Source: Erwinia mallotivora (GTDB lineage Bacteria > Pseudomonadota > Gammaproteobacteria > Enterobacterales > Enterobacteriaceae). Taken from it: DNA of 64,000 nucleotides. Below the pieces are notes generated by a model, which saw only the letters and a list, made by a program, of their open reading frames with translations, was not told where the DNA came from and made no database searches. The DNA lies in NCBI RefSeq assembly GCF_000590885.1, contig NZ_JFHN01000051.1, positions 1 through 64,000 on the forward strand, written 5' to 3'. The translations under genes and the position numbers were made by a program. Shown here piece after piece: positions 51,117-59,067 of this stretch; the first letter of the stretch is position 1, and every line of letters starts with the position of its first letter.

Positions 51117-52320
51117 TTACAAGCTCCTTTAATTCATTTTGAATTCTATCTTGAACTAACGCTAAAATTCTGTTGGCTTGTTCTCGAACGTATGTAGCAT
51201 TATAAACATTCGACATTTGTGAATAAGGGGTCCAGCCCATTGCATAAGATCTAATTAACTCTGTACTGAGACCATTTAACGAGAAGTTTAAGTTTTCGAT
51301 TTTCACTGAAAATTCATAGTTCCAGGTGTGTCTAAGCGAATGACCTGAAAATTCTTTCAAGATAGGGTCATGCTCTCTGATTTTTTGAATAGTTTTTTCA
51401 TACGAACTAACGGACATAGGCAATCCCGCTTGTTTTCCACCCTTGTGACTTATAATTAAAAAATCATGCGGTTTCTTGCCAATATAATTTCTTCTCTCTG
51501 TTTGTATGTACTCAATAACTTTTCCAATGACCCATTCACTCACCTTCATTTTTCTACTCAATGTTTTAACTACGGGCTGATTAACCCTAGTATCAAATAT
51601 ATCCCCATGTCTTCTCATAATTGAAATGGTGCTTTTATCAAAATTAATATCGCTGATTCTTAAATTTAGCAACTCACCTTTTCTCATACCGAGTGAATAA
51701 AGCAAAATGATAATAAGCTCATTTCTTTTCCTGACGTTTTCACTATAAATATTGCTTGAAGAGTTAGCGCCAACATATCTGAATAAAACTTTTTTCTGAG
51801 TGCTGTCAATTGCTTTTCCATCGTCCATATAATAGGTATCTGCGATCTTCTTTCTGGGTGTATATCCATTCAACATTTTTAGAAATAGTCTTGCCTGACT
51901 GTCATTGTGAGCTTCGCTTCCTATTAAATACTCACATAACCATTTGATATATTTAAATGCTATTTTTACTCTATAACATTTAGTCCCTGAACCTACCTCT
52001 CTGTGATTAAACTCGTATATATTACCCTTAGCTTTTCTTTTAGACATATAAGTAATAATGTCTTTTATGTCTTCTCTTGCCAGAAAACACTTGTCGTTGA
52101 TTACCTTTTCAAGATCGATATTCTTTTTTTCAAAATAATCTAATAGCATTATTATGACTTTTGCTACTGCTAGTCTTGTAGAAGCGGTGTATTTGTCATT
52201 TACTATTTGACTTACCAGATACAAATTAGGATAAACTACAGGCTTTAAACTACTGTGTATTATTTGGCATGATCTCGTACCGTCATTCATTATAAAATTT
52301 TTAACTACATACTTATTCAT
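51109..52320 (-). CDS. tyrosine recombinase, first of three
   Basis: 403 residues with N-terminal SAM-like domain, then Arg213 (GMRKGELLNLR), His327-x-x-Arg330 (GHSLRHTW), Trp363 (MGWTPYSQM) and candidate nucleophile Tyr373. It opens the operon behind GGGAGG. The order of a 400-, a 430- and a 540-residue recombinase followed by a 127-residue coiled-coil protein recalls Tn554 TnpABC-like and other recombinase trios, but I cannot assign it to one family from sequence alone. Confidence 0.82.
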   Translation of the reverse strand: MNKYVVKNFIMNDGTRSCQIIHSSLKPVVYPNLYLVSQIVNDKYTASTRLAVAKVIIMLLDYFEKKNIDLEKVINDKCFLAREDIKDIITYMSKRKAKGNIYEFNHREVGSGTKCYRVKIAFKYIKWLCEYLIGSEAHNDSQARLFLKMLNGYTPRKKIADTYYMDDGKAIDSTQKKVLFRYVGANSSSNIYSENVRKRNELIIILLYSLGMRKGELLNLRISDINFDKSTISIMRRHGDIFDTRVNQPVVKTLSRKMKVSEWVIGKVIEYIQTERRNYIGKKPHDFLIISHKGGKQAGLPMSVSSYEKTIQKIREHDPILKEFSGHSLRHTWNYEFSVKIENLNFSLNGLSTELIRSYAMGWTPYSQMSNVYNATYVREQANRILALVQDRIQNELKELVNE

Positions 52321-52748
52321 TTCTACCTCCCGGTTTTTACTTTTTAATTAACTCCGGGAATCTATATTTTATTATTTTTAACTTTGCAAATTTTTTTCTT
52401 ATTAAATTATCTCGAATTGCATTCTTATTGCTTTTTTTAAGTCTAATTTTACGTTTTATTATTCACTCAGATAAATAGACTTTCTCCTGAGTAATTACCA
52501 TAAATATCTTTAAACCCCTTGAGAATAAAGGATTCTTTTCTTGCATTTTGAAAATATGTAAATTTCAATATACTTAAAATGCTATTATTTACGTTTTATT
52601 TTTCAACCGAAAAAAAATTTTTACATCGACCATCCGATTTTTATCATAGCTAAATTTAAGTCAAATTTCTTTGTGTGCTTTTTGTACTAAACTTATAGTT
52701 GCTTTGTCCCTCAAACTTTTCATTAAACTTTTATAAGTAGGGAAGCCT
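52321..52748. other. AT-rich divergent region with 13-bp direct repeats
   Basis: It separates the recombinase operon from the DUF4062 gene. TTTACGTTTTATT occurs at 52448-52460 and again at 52588-52600. Both promoters must be here; no coding region is seen. Confidence 0.5.
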
Positions 52749-53891
52749 ATGAACATCTTCATTAGTTCACTGATATCTGGGTTTGAAGAAAATCGAATTG
52801 CAGTTAAACGAGCCATTTCGATTCTTGGTCATAAGCCTATCATGGCCGAGGATTTCGGTGCGCGTTCTGACTCTCCCCAAGTCACTTGCCTCAGAGGAGT
52901 CAGAGAAGCAGACGCTGTAATCTTGATACTCGGCTCTCGCTATGGAACACCACAGCAAAAAGGTTTGTCTGCTACTCATGAAGAAGTACTAGAAGCTCGT
53001 ACCACTAAGCCACTGATTATATTTCTTGAAGCAAATATTCATCCTGAACCCGAACAAGAAAATTTGCTAAATGAAGTGAGTACCTGGGAAAAAGGACTAT
53101 TCCGAGAGGAATTCAGTTCCGCTGAGGACCTGTTCGAGAAATGCCTTAAGGCCATTAGTCAGTTACAGCTTGCTCATGCACAATCACCAGTTGACCCAGA
53201 AGGGTTGAAAAAGCGAGCCATAACGAATTTACCTAAGGAAAATCAGAACTATTTCCTTAGCTCAGTCAGACTCCAAATCTCCATAGCAGCAGGCCCTGAC
53301 ACGACAATTATCCGTCCAGCTCAAATGGGTTCTAAAGCACTGATAGACATCATGTCGCAGGAAGCTCTTTTTGGAAACAATTCGGGAATCGGACCAATTT
53401 TCGACAGGCAGTCTGGAGTTAACGATAGTTTAGATAGCGACTCGTTATGTATCAGCCAGAGTCAAAATCGCGACGTGCATAACTTGGTCAAGCTTTCCCC
53501 CTCAGGGGACATACTTCTGATCCTTTGCATGCCAATGCAATCAGGTGGTTTGCCGGTAATACTCGAGGAAACCGAACACGAAATCTTGTTAAAGGGCTTT
53601 GACTACGCCTCATGGCTTCTGGCAGAGATAGATAAAACGCAACGGCTGACTCATGTTGTTCCCGCCGTGAGCATAGCAGGAGCTTCCTCCGCTGGCTGGC
53701 GCACCATTGCTGAACACCAGGCTAGTCCAAACTCAATGCAGTCTTTCGGTATGGGTCAAAGCAAGGAACCTGTGCTTTTAAGTCCTGCACACATTGTCAG
53801 ACAGTCATTTGCTTTGTCGTCAGATCGGAATACTTACGTTGAAGACTTCGTAGCCCTTCTGAGACGTATGTGGAAAGAACAAAGGTATTAA
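52749..53891 (+). CDS. DUF4062 (TIR-like) domain protein, candidate defence gene
   Basis: 380 residues. The N-terminal about 110 match the DUF4062 pattern: MNIFISSLISGFEENRIAVKRA, then ADAVILILGSRYG and SATHEEVLEA, a Rossmann-like TIR-related fold. The remaining 260 residues are unrecognised. DUF4062 domains are frequent in anti-phage proteins, so defence is the best guess. It is less AT-rich than the recombinase block and is the last island gene before attR. Confidence 0.7.
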   Translation: MNIFISSLISGFEENRIAVKRAISILGHKPIMAEDFGARSDSPQVTCLRGVREADAVILILGSRYGTPQQKGLSATHEEVLEARTTKPLIIFLEANIHPEPEQENLLNEVSTWEKGLFREEFSSAEDLFEKCLKAISQLQLAHAQSPVDPEGLKKRAITNLPKENQNYFLSSVRLQISIAAGPDTTIIRPAQMGSKALIDIMSQEALFGNNSGIGPIFDRQSGVNDSLDSDSLCISQSQNRDVHNLVKLSPSGDILLILCMPMQSGGLPVILEETEHEILLKGFDYASWLLAEIDKTQRLTHVVPAVSIAGASSAGWRTIAEHQASPNSMQSFGMGQSKEPVLLSPAHIVRQSFALSSDRNTYVEDFVALLRRMWKEQRY

Positions 53892-54029
53892 GATTGCAGC
53901 CGACCCTATGTCTGAGGCGAGGAAAAATGCATGTCCGAGCTTAAGGCCAAGTAATGGGCCTAGAGTCAGAAAATCAAAATCTGCATTTCCTGATATAAAT
54001 CATTGATTTATTGAAACTAGCTCCAGTGA

Positions 54030-54043
54030 TCTCGTGCCGACCA
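54030..54043 (+). repeat. attR core
   Basis: TCTCGTGCCGACCA, an exact copy of the last 14 bases of tRNA-Pro (34017-34030). It marks the right end of the island. Confidence 0.9.
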
Positions 54044-54090
54044 AATACATATTCTGTTAGTACCGCTTACTGACGGAAACCCCCACTTAG

Positions 54091-54122
54091 AACCGCATTC
54101 TCATTGAGTTTGCGGTTTTTTG
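54091..54122 (+). terminator. presumed original terminator of tRNA-Pro, displaced
   Basis: AACCGCA/TGCGGTT stem with an inner CTCA/TGAG pairing and a run of six T, 48 bases past attR. No gene precedes it now, so it is best read as the tRNA's old terminator cut off by the insertion. Confidence 0.7.
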
Positions 54123-54376
54123 TTGCCTGACGTTATCGGGATTGACCGTTCACAGAAGGAAATTTTAGCCAGATGCTGAGTTGTATCCTCTCCAACAATA
54201 GAATAATCAGATGGAGAAGCTACTGCTGGCAATAGGTTATGATGTTTACTGGTAAGGCTCGCAACAACAAAATACGAGCTTCTGCTATTAAAACTCTCAC
54301 GATGCCATTATGCCGGAGTGAGAATTCATCACAATCGGTAGCTTTGAGGGTATGAAGATATCACTTTAAGATATCG

Positions 54377-54832
54377 CTATTTTTGAGCCTGTTTTGTTTC
54401 TTCCCAGATACCTTCAAGATTCCACAGGCACGCAGCTCCTGTAGGTTCATCCAGTAGCGCAAGCCTGGTATTGGCATAATACATATCAGCGCTCTTACCT
54501 GGTTTAACAACCTTCAATACACAAACAATATCAGTGCCGCGCATTTCAGGGTATTTTCCAGAGTCCAGCACACGCAACGTTGATAATACGCCTTTAGTAT
54601 TAATTGGGAGCGCCGTGGACAGAGCATCTTCCAGTTGAGCAGCTTGTTGACGATTAGCCTTTGATGCAAGTAAGGGTACGACAGTTAGCCAGTCTTTTTC
54701 ACCTGCTGCTACTTTGCGGGCGATATATTGCCAGTCAACAACCGATAGATTGTCTTTGGTTGCTGATTCCGGTGTTGGTGCTGCGAATACAATAACAGGC
54801 AACATCAGAAGGGTTATAAGCAGGCATCTCAT
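54377..54832 (-). CDS. secreted protein, presumed immunity to the Tlde1-like effector
   Basis: 151 residues with a clear signal peptide (MRCLLITLLMLPVIVFA, cleaved near 17), so periplasmic, where a peptidoglycan-targeting toxin would act. Two cysteines (DIVCVLK and AACLWN) may pair. Its ATG overlaps the effector stop by four bases, the classic effector-immunity layout. Called Tldi1-like by position and location; I see no family motif. Confidence 0.75.
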   Translation of the reverse strand: MRCLLITLLMLPVIVFAAPTPESATKDNLSVVDWQYIARKVAAGEKDWLTVVPLLASKANRQQAAQLEDALSTALPINTKGVLSTLRVLDSGKYPEMRGTDIVCVLKVVKPGKSADMYYANTRLALLDEPTGAACLWNLEGIWEETKQAQK

Positions 54833-55197
54833 CGGATAACTTCCAGCAGTGCACCATGATCATTGCTGACTAACAAGCGCGTCCTGGGTCCCATGATGAT
54901 GCAACCTGCGGACGCAAAGCCCGGGGTGCCGTGACGTTTTTCACCATGCATACGAAAAGTACTCATATCACGGGCGTATGAATTACCACGGATGTGGATC
55001 AGCGTGATGGTCAGCGGCCCGTTACCCGTGCCTGTACTGCCAATTTTCCATGTTCCTCGTGGTATTGGTCCCATTCCGCGTACCTGTTCACGGTCTGGAT
55101 TGTTCTTATTGGTTAATACGCCGGAATAGCCTCTTTCAATGAATTTATTGTCTCTAAATAGTTCGCCTGTACTTTGTCTGTAAGTCCAGTGTGCCAT
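54829..55197 (-). CDS. Tlde1-like type VI effector (DUF2778, L,D-transpeptidase fold)
   Basis: 122 residues, the usual Tlde1 size, starting MAHWTYRQSTGELF. It has GPIPRGTWKIG and the catalytic HGEKRHGTPGFASAGCI with His84 and Cys99. Tlde1 proteins cleave or exchange peptidoglycan stem peptides in the rival's periplasm. The ATG at 55197 follows AAGGA and lies ten bases after the hcp stop; a longer reading inside hcp is not supported. It is co-translated with the immunity gene. Confidence 0.87.
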   Translation of the reverse strand: MAHWTYRQSTGELFRDNKFIERGYSGVLTNKNNPDREQVRGMGPIPRGTWKIGSTGTGNGPLTITLIHIRGNSYARDMSTFRMHGEKRHGTPGFASAGCIIMGPRTRLLVSNDHGALLEVIR

Positions 55198-55207
55198 ATT
55201 GATTTCC

Positions 55208-55699
55208 TTATGCAGTTTTTCGTTCTTTCCAGCTATCAGCGTGCTGAATGTTTCCATCAACATAGTTCCAGGTGATTTTTTCGTAGCGCAGACCGACATG
55301 TTCAATATGCCCCTGTTTTTCGAAGTCTGGATCTTTGGTGTCGTACATGACAGGAATAACATGGCAAACTTTCACATTTTCGAGCTGCACGTTGAAATAT
55401 TCTTCTTCCTGCCCGTTATTGTTGATGCGGTAGTATTTGAACACGGCACTTTTAAGGGTACGGCCTGTGGTCAGTGCGCGATACAAAAGCGGGGAGGATG
55501 GATCTATTTCTTTTTCGAAGGTGTAGGCTTCATGCTGACGTGTTCCAGTGGCGGCTCCCGTCATATCGTCAGTGGGGATAAATACATCGTGCTGCATACC
55601 GATCAGCTCAATGCTTCCTTCACGCCCGTTAACATCTACGCCACCTTTCAGTAACTTTGCACCTTCCTCGTAAAGCCATAAGTAGACTGGTATAGCCAT
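55208..55699 (-). CDS. hcp: Hcp-family type VI secretion tube protein, second orphan
   Basis: 163 residues (MAIPVYLWLYEEGAKLLKGG..., EHVGLRYEKITWNYVDGN), the enterobacterial Hcp form distinct from the island copy at 45883. It is the first gene of hcp-effector-immunity. The ATG at 55699 follows GGAG. No apparatus genes are in the window. It lies outside the island, 1.2 kb from attR. Confidence 0.88.
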   Translation of the reverse strand: MAIPVYLWLYEEGAKLLKGGVDVNGREGSIELIGMQHDVFIPTDDMTGAATGTRQHEAYTFEKEIDPSSPLLYRALTTGRTLKSAVFKYYRINNNGQEEEYFNVQLENVKVCHVIPVMYDTKDPDFEKQGHIEHVGLRYEKITWNYVDGNIQHADSWKERKTA

Positions 55700-55891
55700 G
55701 TTGAAACTCCATTTCAATCAATAAATGTGTTGAATCTACACCTGAAAAAATCCGGTGATTTGATTAATGTCAATTTAATCCTGTCTTTGAGAAGGATTGA
55801 AATTACAGTACGGGACAGTACTGAGTTTGTAAGTTAACTACTTGATGATTGTAAATTTATTGCTGAGGCTCTCTACACGCTAAGGGACTAT

Positions 55892-56371
55892 ATGGATACC
55901 GTAGAGCAACTCAATGAAACCTACCTCTACGCCCTCAGGACTAATCTCACTGCTTCTGAACTTCTGTTTATAATTTTTGTGAGAAAACTATTGAACACTT
56001 TGGTCTGGGGTGGCTGATTTTGGCGCTGTCGCAGCCATCGTTTCAGGAAGAAACACACTTCCACAAGAGGAAAATTTGCAGATGCAACCAAAGGGACATC
56101 TCATGCTTCCCGAGCCGCGAGAGCCGTATTCAAAAAAGCTAAATTTCCATTTGGAATACCACTACCTACATGGCCTGGGAGACACACACCATGGACAGCA
56201 AGAAAGGTAATGGTTCGCAATATAGCTCCATTCGTTGGAAGGTCTGTTCCCCTGCTGGGTATAATAATTCTTACTGCTGATGTTTCAGAAATTATTTAGC
56301 GGACAATTCGTGACTACAATAGGATAGCGCGAGCTAAGGACAGATTATGCCAGATGACATGGCTTTACTGA
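55892..56371 (+). pseudogene. decayed STM2901-like gene
   Basis: Joining frames gives one protein: MDTVEQLNETYLYALR...ELLFIIF, then CEKTIEHFGL, then VADFGAVAAIVSGRNTLP, then TRGKFADATKGTSHASRAA...PTWPGRHTPWTARK...GRSVPLLGIIILTADVSEII, a TAG at 56297-56299, and RTIRDYNRIARAKDRL to a TGA at 56369. Three single-base losses plus one nonsense codon break it. The pattern recalls the STM2901 family (from memory). It is divergent from the hcp operon and may once have belonged to it. Confidence 0.6.
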
Positions 56372-56883
56372 TACCAAAAATTTTTTACGCTGATGTATAT
56401 CAACAGAGATAAATATACGCCTGTAATAACATCAGCGCTTTCTGGTGCGGAATGCCATTCTTTTATCAGGCAACTCCCTGACATCCGGCTCATGGATTTC
56501 AGATATCAGTTTTTATCAAAAAAATTTAACTTCTTAACACGCATTAATTACGATGTTATTAAGACTGAAAAAATCGTGAAAAATGAAGCGTTTCTTTCGC
56601 CTCCTGACAGCAATAATGACTATTTTCTGAAAATAAAAATATATTTATAGCGTTTAACGGCGATTTATTAAAAACCATTATAATGAATTTATCCTTTATC
56701 TGACCCGACAGCCTGATCCTCTCTACGAATCAACAGCGACATGCAGTGATTAGCATTTATTCCTGCTGAAAAGAAGTGATAAGATTGATCGTCTTGCCAG
56801 ACAGTGCAGGATCACTGTCGGTATCGGGTAAGCCCGGCAATCGTGAACCGGATTTCACGCTCTTTCGAAAGGAATCGTCAGCT
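56372..56883. other. intergenic stretch, no firm gene
   Basis: A frame of 85 codons starts at ATG 56393 and ends at 56650, but it lacks a ribosome site and family resemblance, so I do not call it. Nothing else is recognised. Confidence 0.4.
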
Positions 56884-57651
56884 ATGCAAACATTTGTGAT
56901 CAATTTAAAACGGCATGAACAAAGAAAGGTCAGCATCAGTTCACAGTGTGAAAAATACGGGCTGAATTATAAAATAATTAATGCCATAGATGGAAATGAC
57001 CTTCCCGAAGAGATCTTAAACTCAGTCACCTGGGAATATTACAAATGCCATCTGTCGAAAGGCGAAATAGGTTGTGCACTCAGTCACCTGCACATCTATT
57101 CATCTATCCTGGCCAGCAACCTTGATTATGCTCTGATTCTTGAAGATGACGCAGTGCTGAACGAAGAGTTAATTCCCAACCTGACAACAATCAGTACCAT
57201 AATCAGCAATAAAAAGGCGGAAATTTTCCTTTTATCACAGGCCGACGCGGTTAACAGATATATCAGAAAAAAAACCAGCCCAGGCAAATTTTATTATCGT
57301 CTTTCTTATGGTAGCGGCGGACACGCCTATATTATTAACAATATTGCTGCAAGAAAAATCATAGAATGTAATTTACCTGTCAAGTTTGAAGCAGACCGCT
57401 GGACTGATTTCCGTGAATCTATTGGCCTTAAAGTATGGTGCTGTGAAAAAAGCATCATTAATACGTCGGCATCATTACATGAAAAATCAAGCCTTGAAGC
57501 AGAAAGGAACAGCAACAGAGATAAAAGAAGTGCCTATCGTCACAGGATCAAAAAAATGCAAAAATTTTATCAATTGAAACGTTTTCGCAATGTCATTATA
57601 AACAGAATAGGAAAAATTAATTCTGTTAACAGGATAATTCAACAACAATAA
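56884..57651 (+). CDS. glycosyltransferase family 25 protein
   Basis: 255 residues of the GT25/LPS glycosyltransferase family: MQTFVINLKRHEQRKVSI start, GEIGCALSHLHIYSSI, the LILEDDAV motif holding the DxD-like metal site, and GGHAYIINNIAAR. It probably adds a sugar to LPS or another surface glycan. The ATG at 56884 gives the conserved start; upstream in-frame residues are unrelated. AT-rich and with no E. coli counterpart here, so probably acquired. Confidence 0.82.
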   Translation: MQTFVINLKRHEQRKVSISSQCEKYGLNYKIINAIDGNDLPEEILNSVTWEYYKCHLSKGEIGCALSHLHIYSSILASNLDYALILEDDAVLNEELIPNLTTISTIISNKKAEIFLLSQADAVNRYIRKKTSPGKFYYRLSYGSGGHAYIINNIAARKIIECNLPVKFEADRWTDFRESIGLKVWCCEKSIINTSASLHEKSSLEAERNSNRDKRSAYRHRIKKMQKFYQLKRFRNVIINRIGKINSVNRIIQQQ

Positions 57652-57709
57652 AAACAACTCTGTTGCAGACAGATTTACGCGATACTTCAGCATCGGGCCT
57701 TAGTTGATC

Positions 57710-57829
57710 ATGATATTTTATTTTCTTATTTTTGTTACGCTGTTTTGTTTAACAGGATTGCTTTTCAACCACTTCAGCCATAATTCAAAGACAGATGATG
57801 AACAATACGAGGAGTGTCCTTATGATTAG
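57710..57829 (+). CDS. possible 39-residue single-pass membrane protein
   Basis: MIFYFLIFVTLFCLTGLLF is a convincing membrane helix and the tail is acidic (TDDEQYEECPYD). There is no clear ribosome site, so its reality is uncertain. Confidence 0.3.
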   Translation: MIFYFLIFVTLFCLTGLLFNHFSHNSKTDDEQYEECPYD

Positions 57830-57948
57830 CACTGAAGGCGGCTGTCATCACGCTTAATTTGCCGAGCCTTAATAAAAATGTCACATCTTTTTGCCAGACT
57901 ATAGCCAGAGCGTGAAGAGAAGCCCCTTTATCACACAGGCCATTGAAA

Positions 57949-58155
57949 ATGATTATTGTTAAGGCAAAAAATTGTAGAGACGCTGAAGAAATGCTCAATT
58001 CTGGTATCAGTAAAGTTGAACTTGCCTGTGATATCAACAGTGATGACTTTTTCCGGCTTGCCAGCCACTGGTGCGATCGTGGAGCAAAAATCTTCCGAAA
58101 AAATAACCATTTTGTTATTTCACTCAAGGGGTTCAGCATCCCGCCCAACGAATAA
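57949..58155 (+). CDS. small protein of unknown function
   Basis: 68 residues, cytoplasmic, with MIIVKAKNCRDAEEML and DFFRLASHWCDRGAKIF. It shows no strong ribosome site. It lies 71 bases before the phosphopantetheinyl transferase. Unrecognised. Confidence 0.4.
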   Translation: MIIVKAKNCRDAEEMLNSGISKVELACDINSDDFFRLASHWCDRGAKIFRKNNHFVISLKGFSIPPNE

Positions 58156-58226
58156 TTTTGCTCTTTGCCATCAACTTTCAAATCTGCTTAAATCATCGCG
58201 TGACCAGCTGAGCAGGTTCGAAAGCA

Positions 58227-58994
58227 GTGAACAATCAACAAAAAACCAGTATTGAAATCTTTGCCACAAATCCAGAGCTCTCTTTCCCGGACACTGACTT
58301 TTTACAGGACATCGTCCTCTCCTCCCCTTCCGGACATTCTGACGTCATTCTGATGCAGGCAAGTTACAACCTGTCATCTTTCGGGGAAGGTCTGTTCAGT
58401 GATTTTGCCGTTCCACCGCCTGCTCATCTTACACAGGCAGTGAGAAAGCGTCGGGCTGAATATCTTGCAAGCCGGGTCTGCGTGCGCCACGCTCTGACTC
58501 TGATGGGCGTCAATGACTTTATACTGGAAAATGATGCTGACCGTTCACCGGTCTGGCCCGCTGGCATAGTGGGTTCACTTTCCCATACCGACAGTTCTGT
58601 CCGCCTGTTAGTGGCCCCTTCCGCGAGCGGTAAACTGCTCGGCATTGACTGCGAGCATGTCATCGAGGAGTACACTGCAAAAAAGATGCAGGACATGATT
58701 GTCAGTGCGCAAGAGCTAAAGGTTTTGCAGCAAAGCAGATGGCCTTATGGTCTGGCGCTGACCCTGGCCTTTTCTCTGAAAGAGAGCCTTTACAAGGCAT
58801 TGTATCCACAGATACGTCAGTTCATGGATTTCAACGCCGCAGAAATTACAACCTGCGATGAAGAGGCCGGTTTGATGGTAATCAGACTGGCCCGTCATTA
58901 CTCAACAGATTTTCCGGCAGGTCGGCTGTTTACCGGCCACGTCCAGATTCAGCAGAATCAGGTGCTGAGCTGGATTATCGCCCCGCAACGCTAG
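58227..58994 (+). CDS. 4'-phosphopantetheinyl transferase, EntD type
   Basis: Moves phosphopantetheine from CoA to carrier proteins of siderophore or other peptide synthases. 255 residues with the EntD/Sfp signature: RKRRAEYLASR, GSLSHT, the magnesium site in GIDCE, and FSLKESLYKALYP. No synthetase genes lie nearby, so the target is encoded elsewhere. It is convergent with yojI; a siderophore or peptide-product link between them is only suggestive. Confidence 0.88.
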   Translation: MNNQQKTSIEIFATNPELSFPDTDFLQDIVLSSPSGHSDVILMQASYNLSSFGEGLFSDFAVPPPAHLTQAVRKRRAEYLASRVCVRHALTLMGVNDFILENDADRSPVWPAGIVGSLSHTDSSVRLLVAPSASGKLLGIDCEHVIEEYTAKKMQDMIVSAQELKVLQQSRWPYGLALTLAFSLKESLYKALYPQIRQFMDFNAAEITTCDEEAGLMVIRLARHYSTDFPAGRLFTGHVQIQQNQVLSWIIAPQR

Positions 58995-59067
58995 CAACAT
59001 TCATGTCAAACCTGTCCTGACGAAGCGTTGTGCCGTAAATCGAGTTCAGCCGTAGCGCACAGCACGG

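Larger units (their letters stand above)
34031..54043. mobile_element. integrative mobilizable element of about 20.0 kb in tRNA-Pro
   Basis: The segment lies between a tRNA 3' end and a 14-bp copy of that end, begins with a P4-type integrase reading inward, and interrupts an otherwise E. coli-like order (yejM-proL then yojI-alkB-apbE-ompC). It encodes a MobC-like protein and a relaxase but no conjugation pore, so it is probably mobilized by a helper. Most genes are visibly more AT-rich than the backbone. Cargo includes nuclease, SIR2, DUF4062 and type VI genes and a block of three further tyrosine recombinases. Confidence 0.88.
53892..54376. other. right end of the island and flanking spacer
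   Basis: Contains an imperfect palindrome ATAAATCATTGATTTAT (53995-54011), the attR core at 54030 and the stranded tRNA terminator at 54091. From 54123 to 54376 nothing is recognised. Confidence 0.6.

Noticed and set aside
34031..54043. Possible CRISPR array or insertion sequence within the island
   Set aside because: No regularly spaced repeats and no DDE transposase or terminal inverted repeats were seen.
56393..56650. Frame of 85 codons between the STM2901-like relic and the glycosyltransferase
   Set aside because: No ribosome site, unconvincing composition and no recognisable similarity; could be a relic but cannot be supported.
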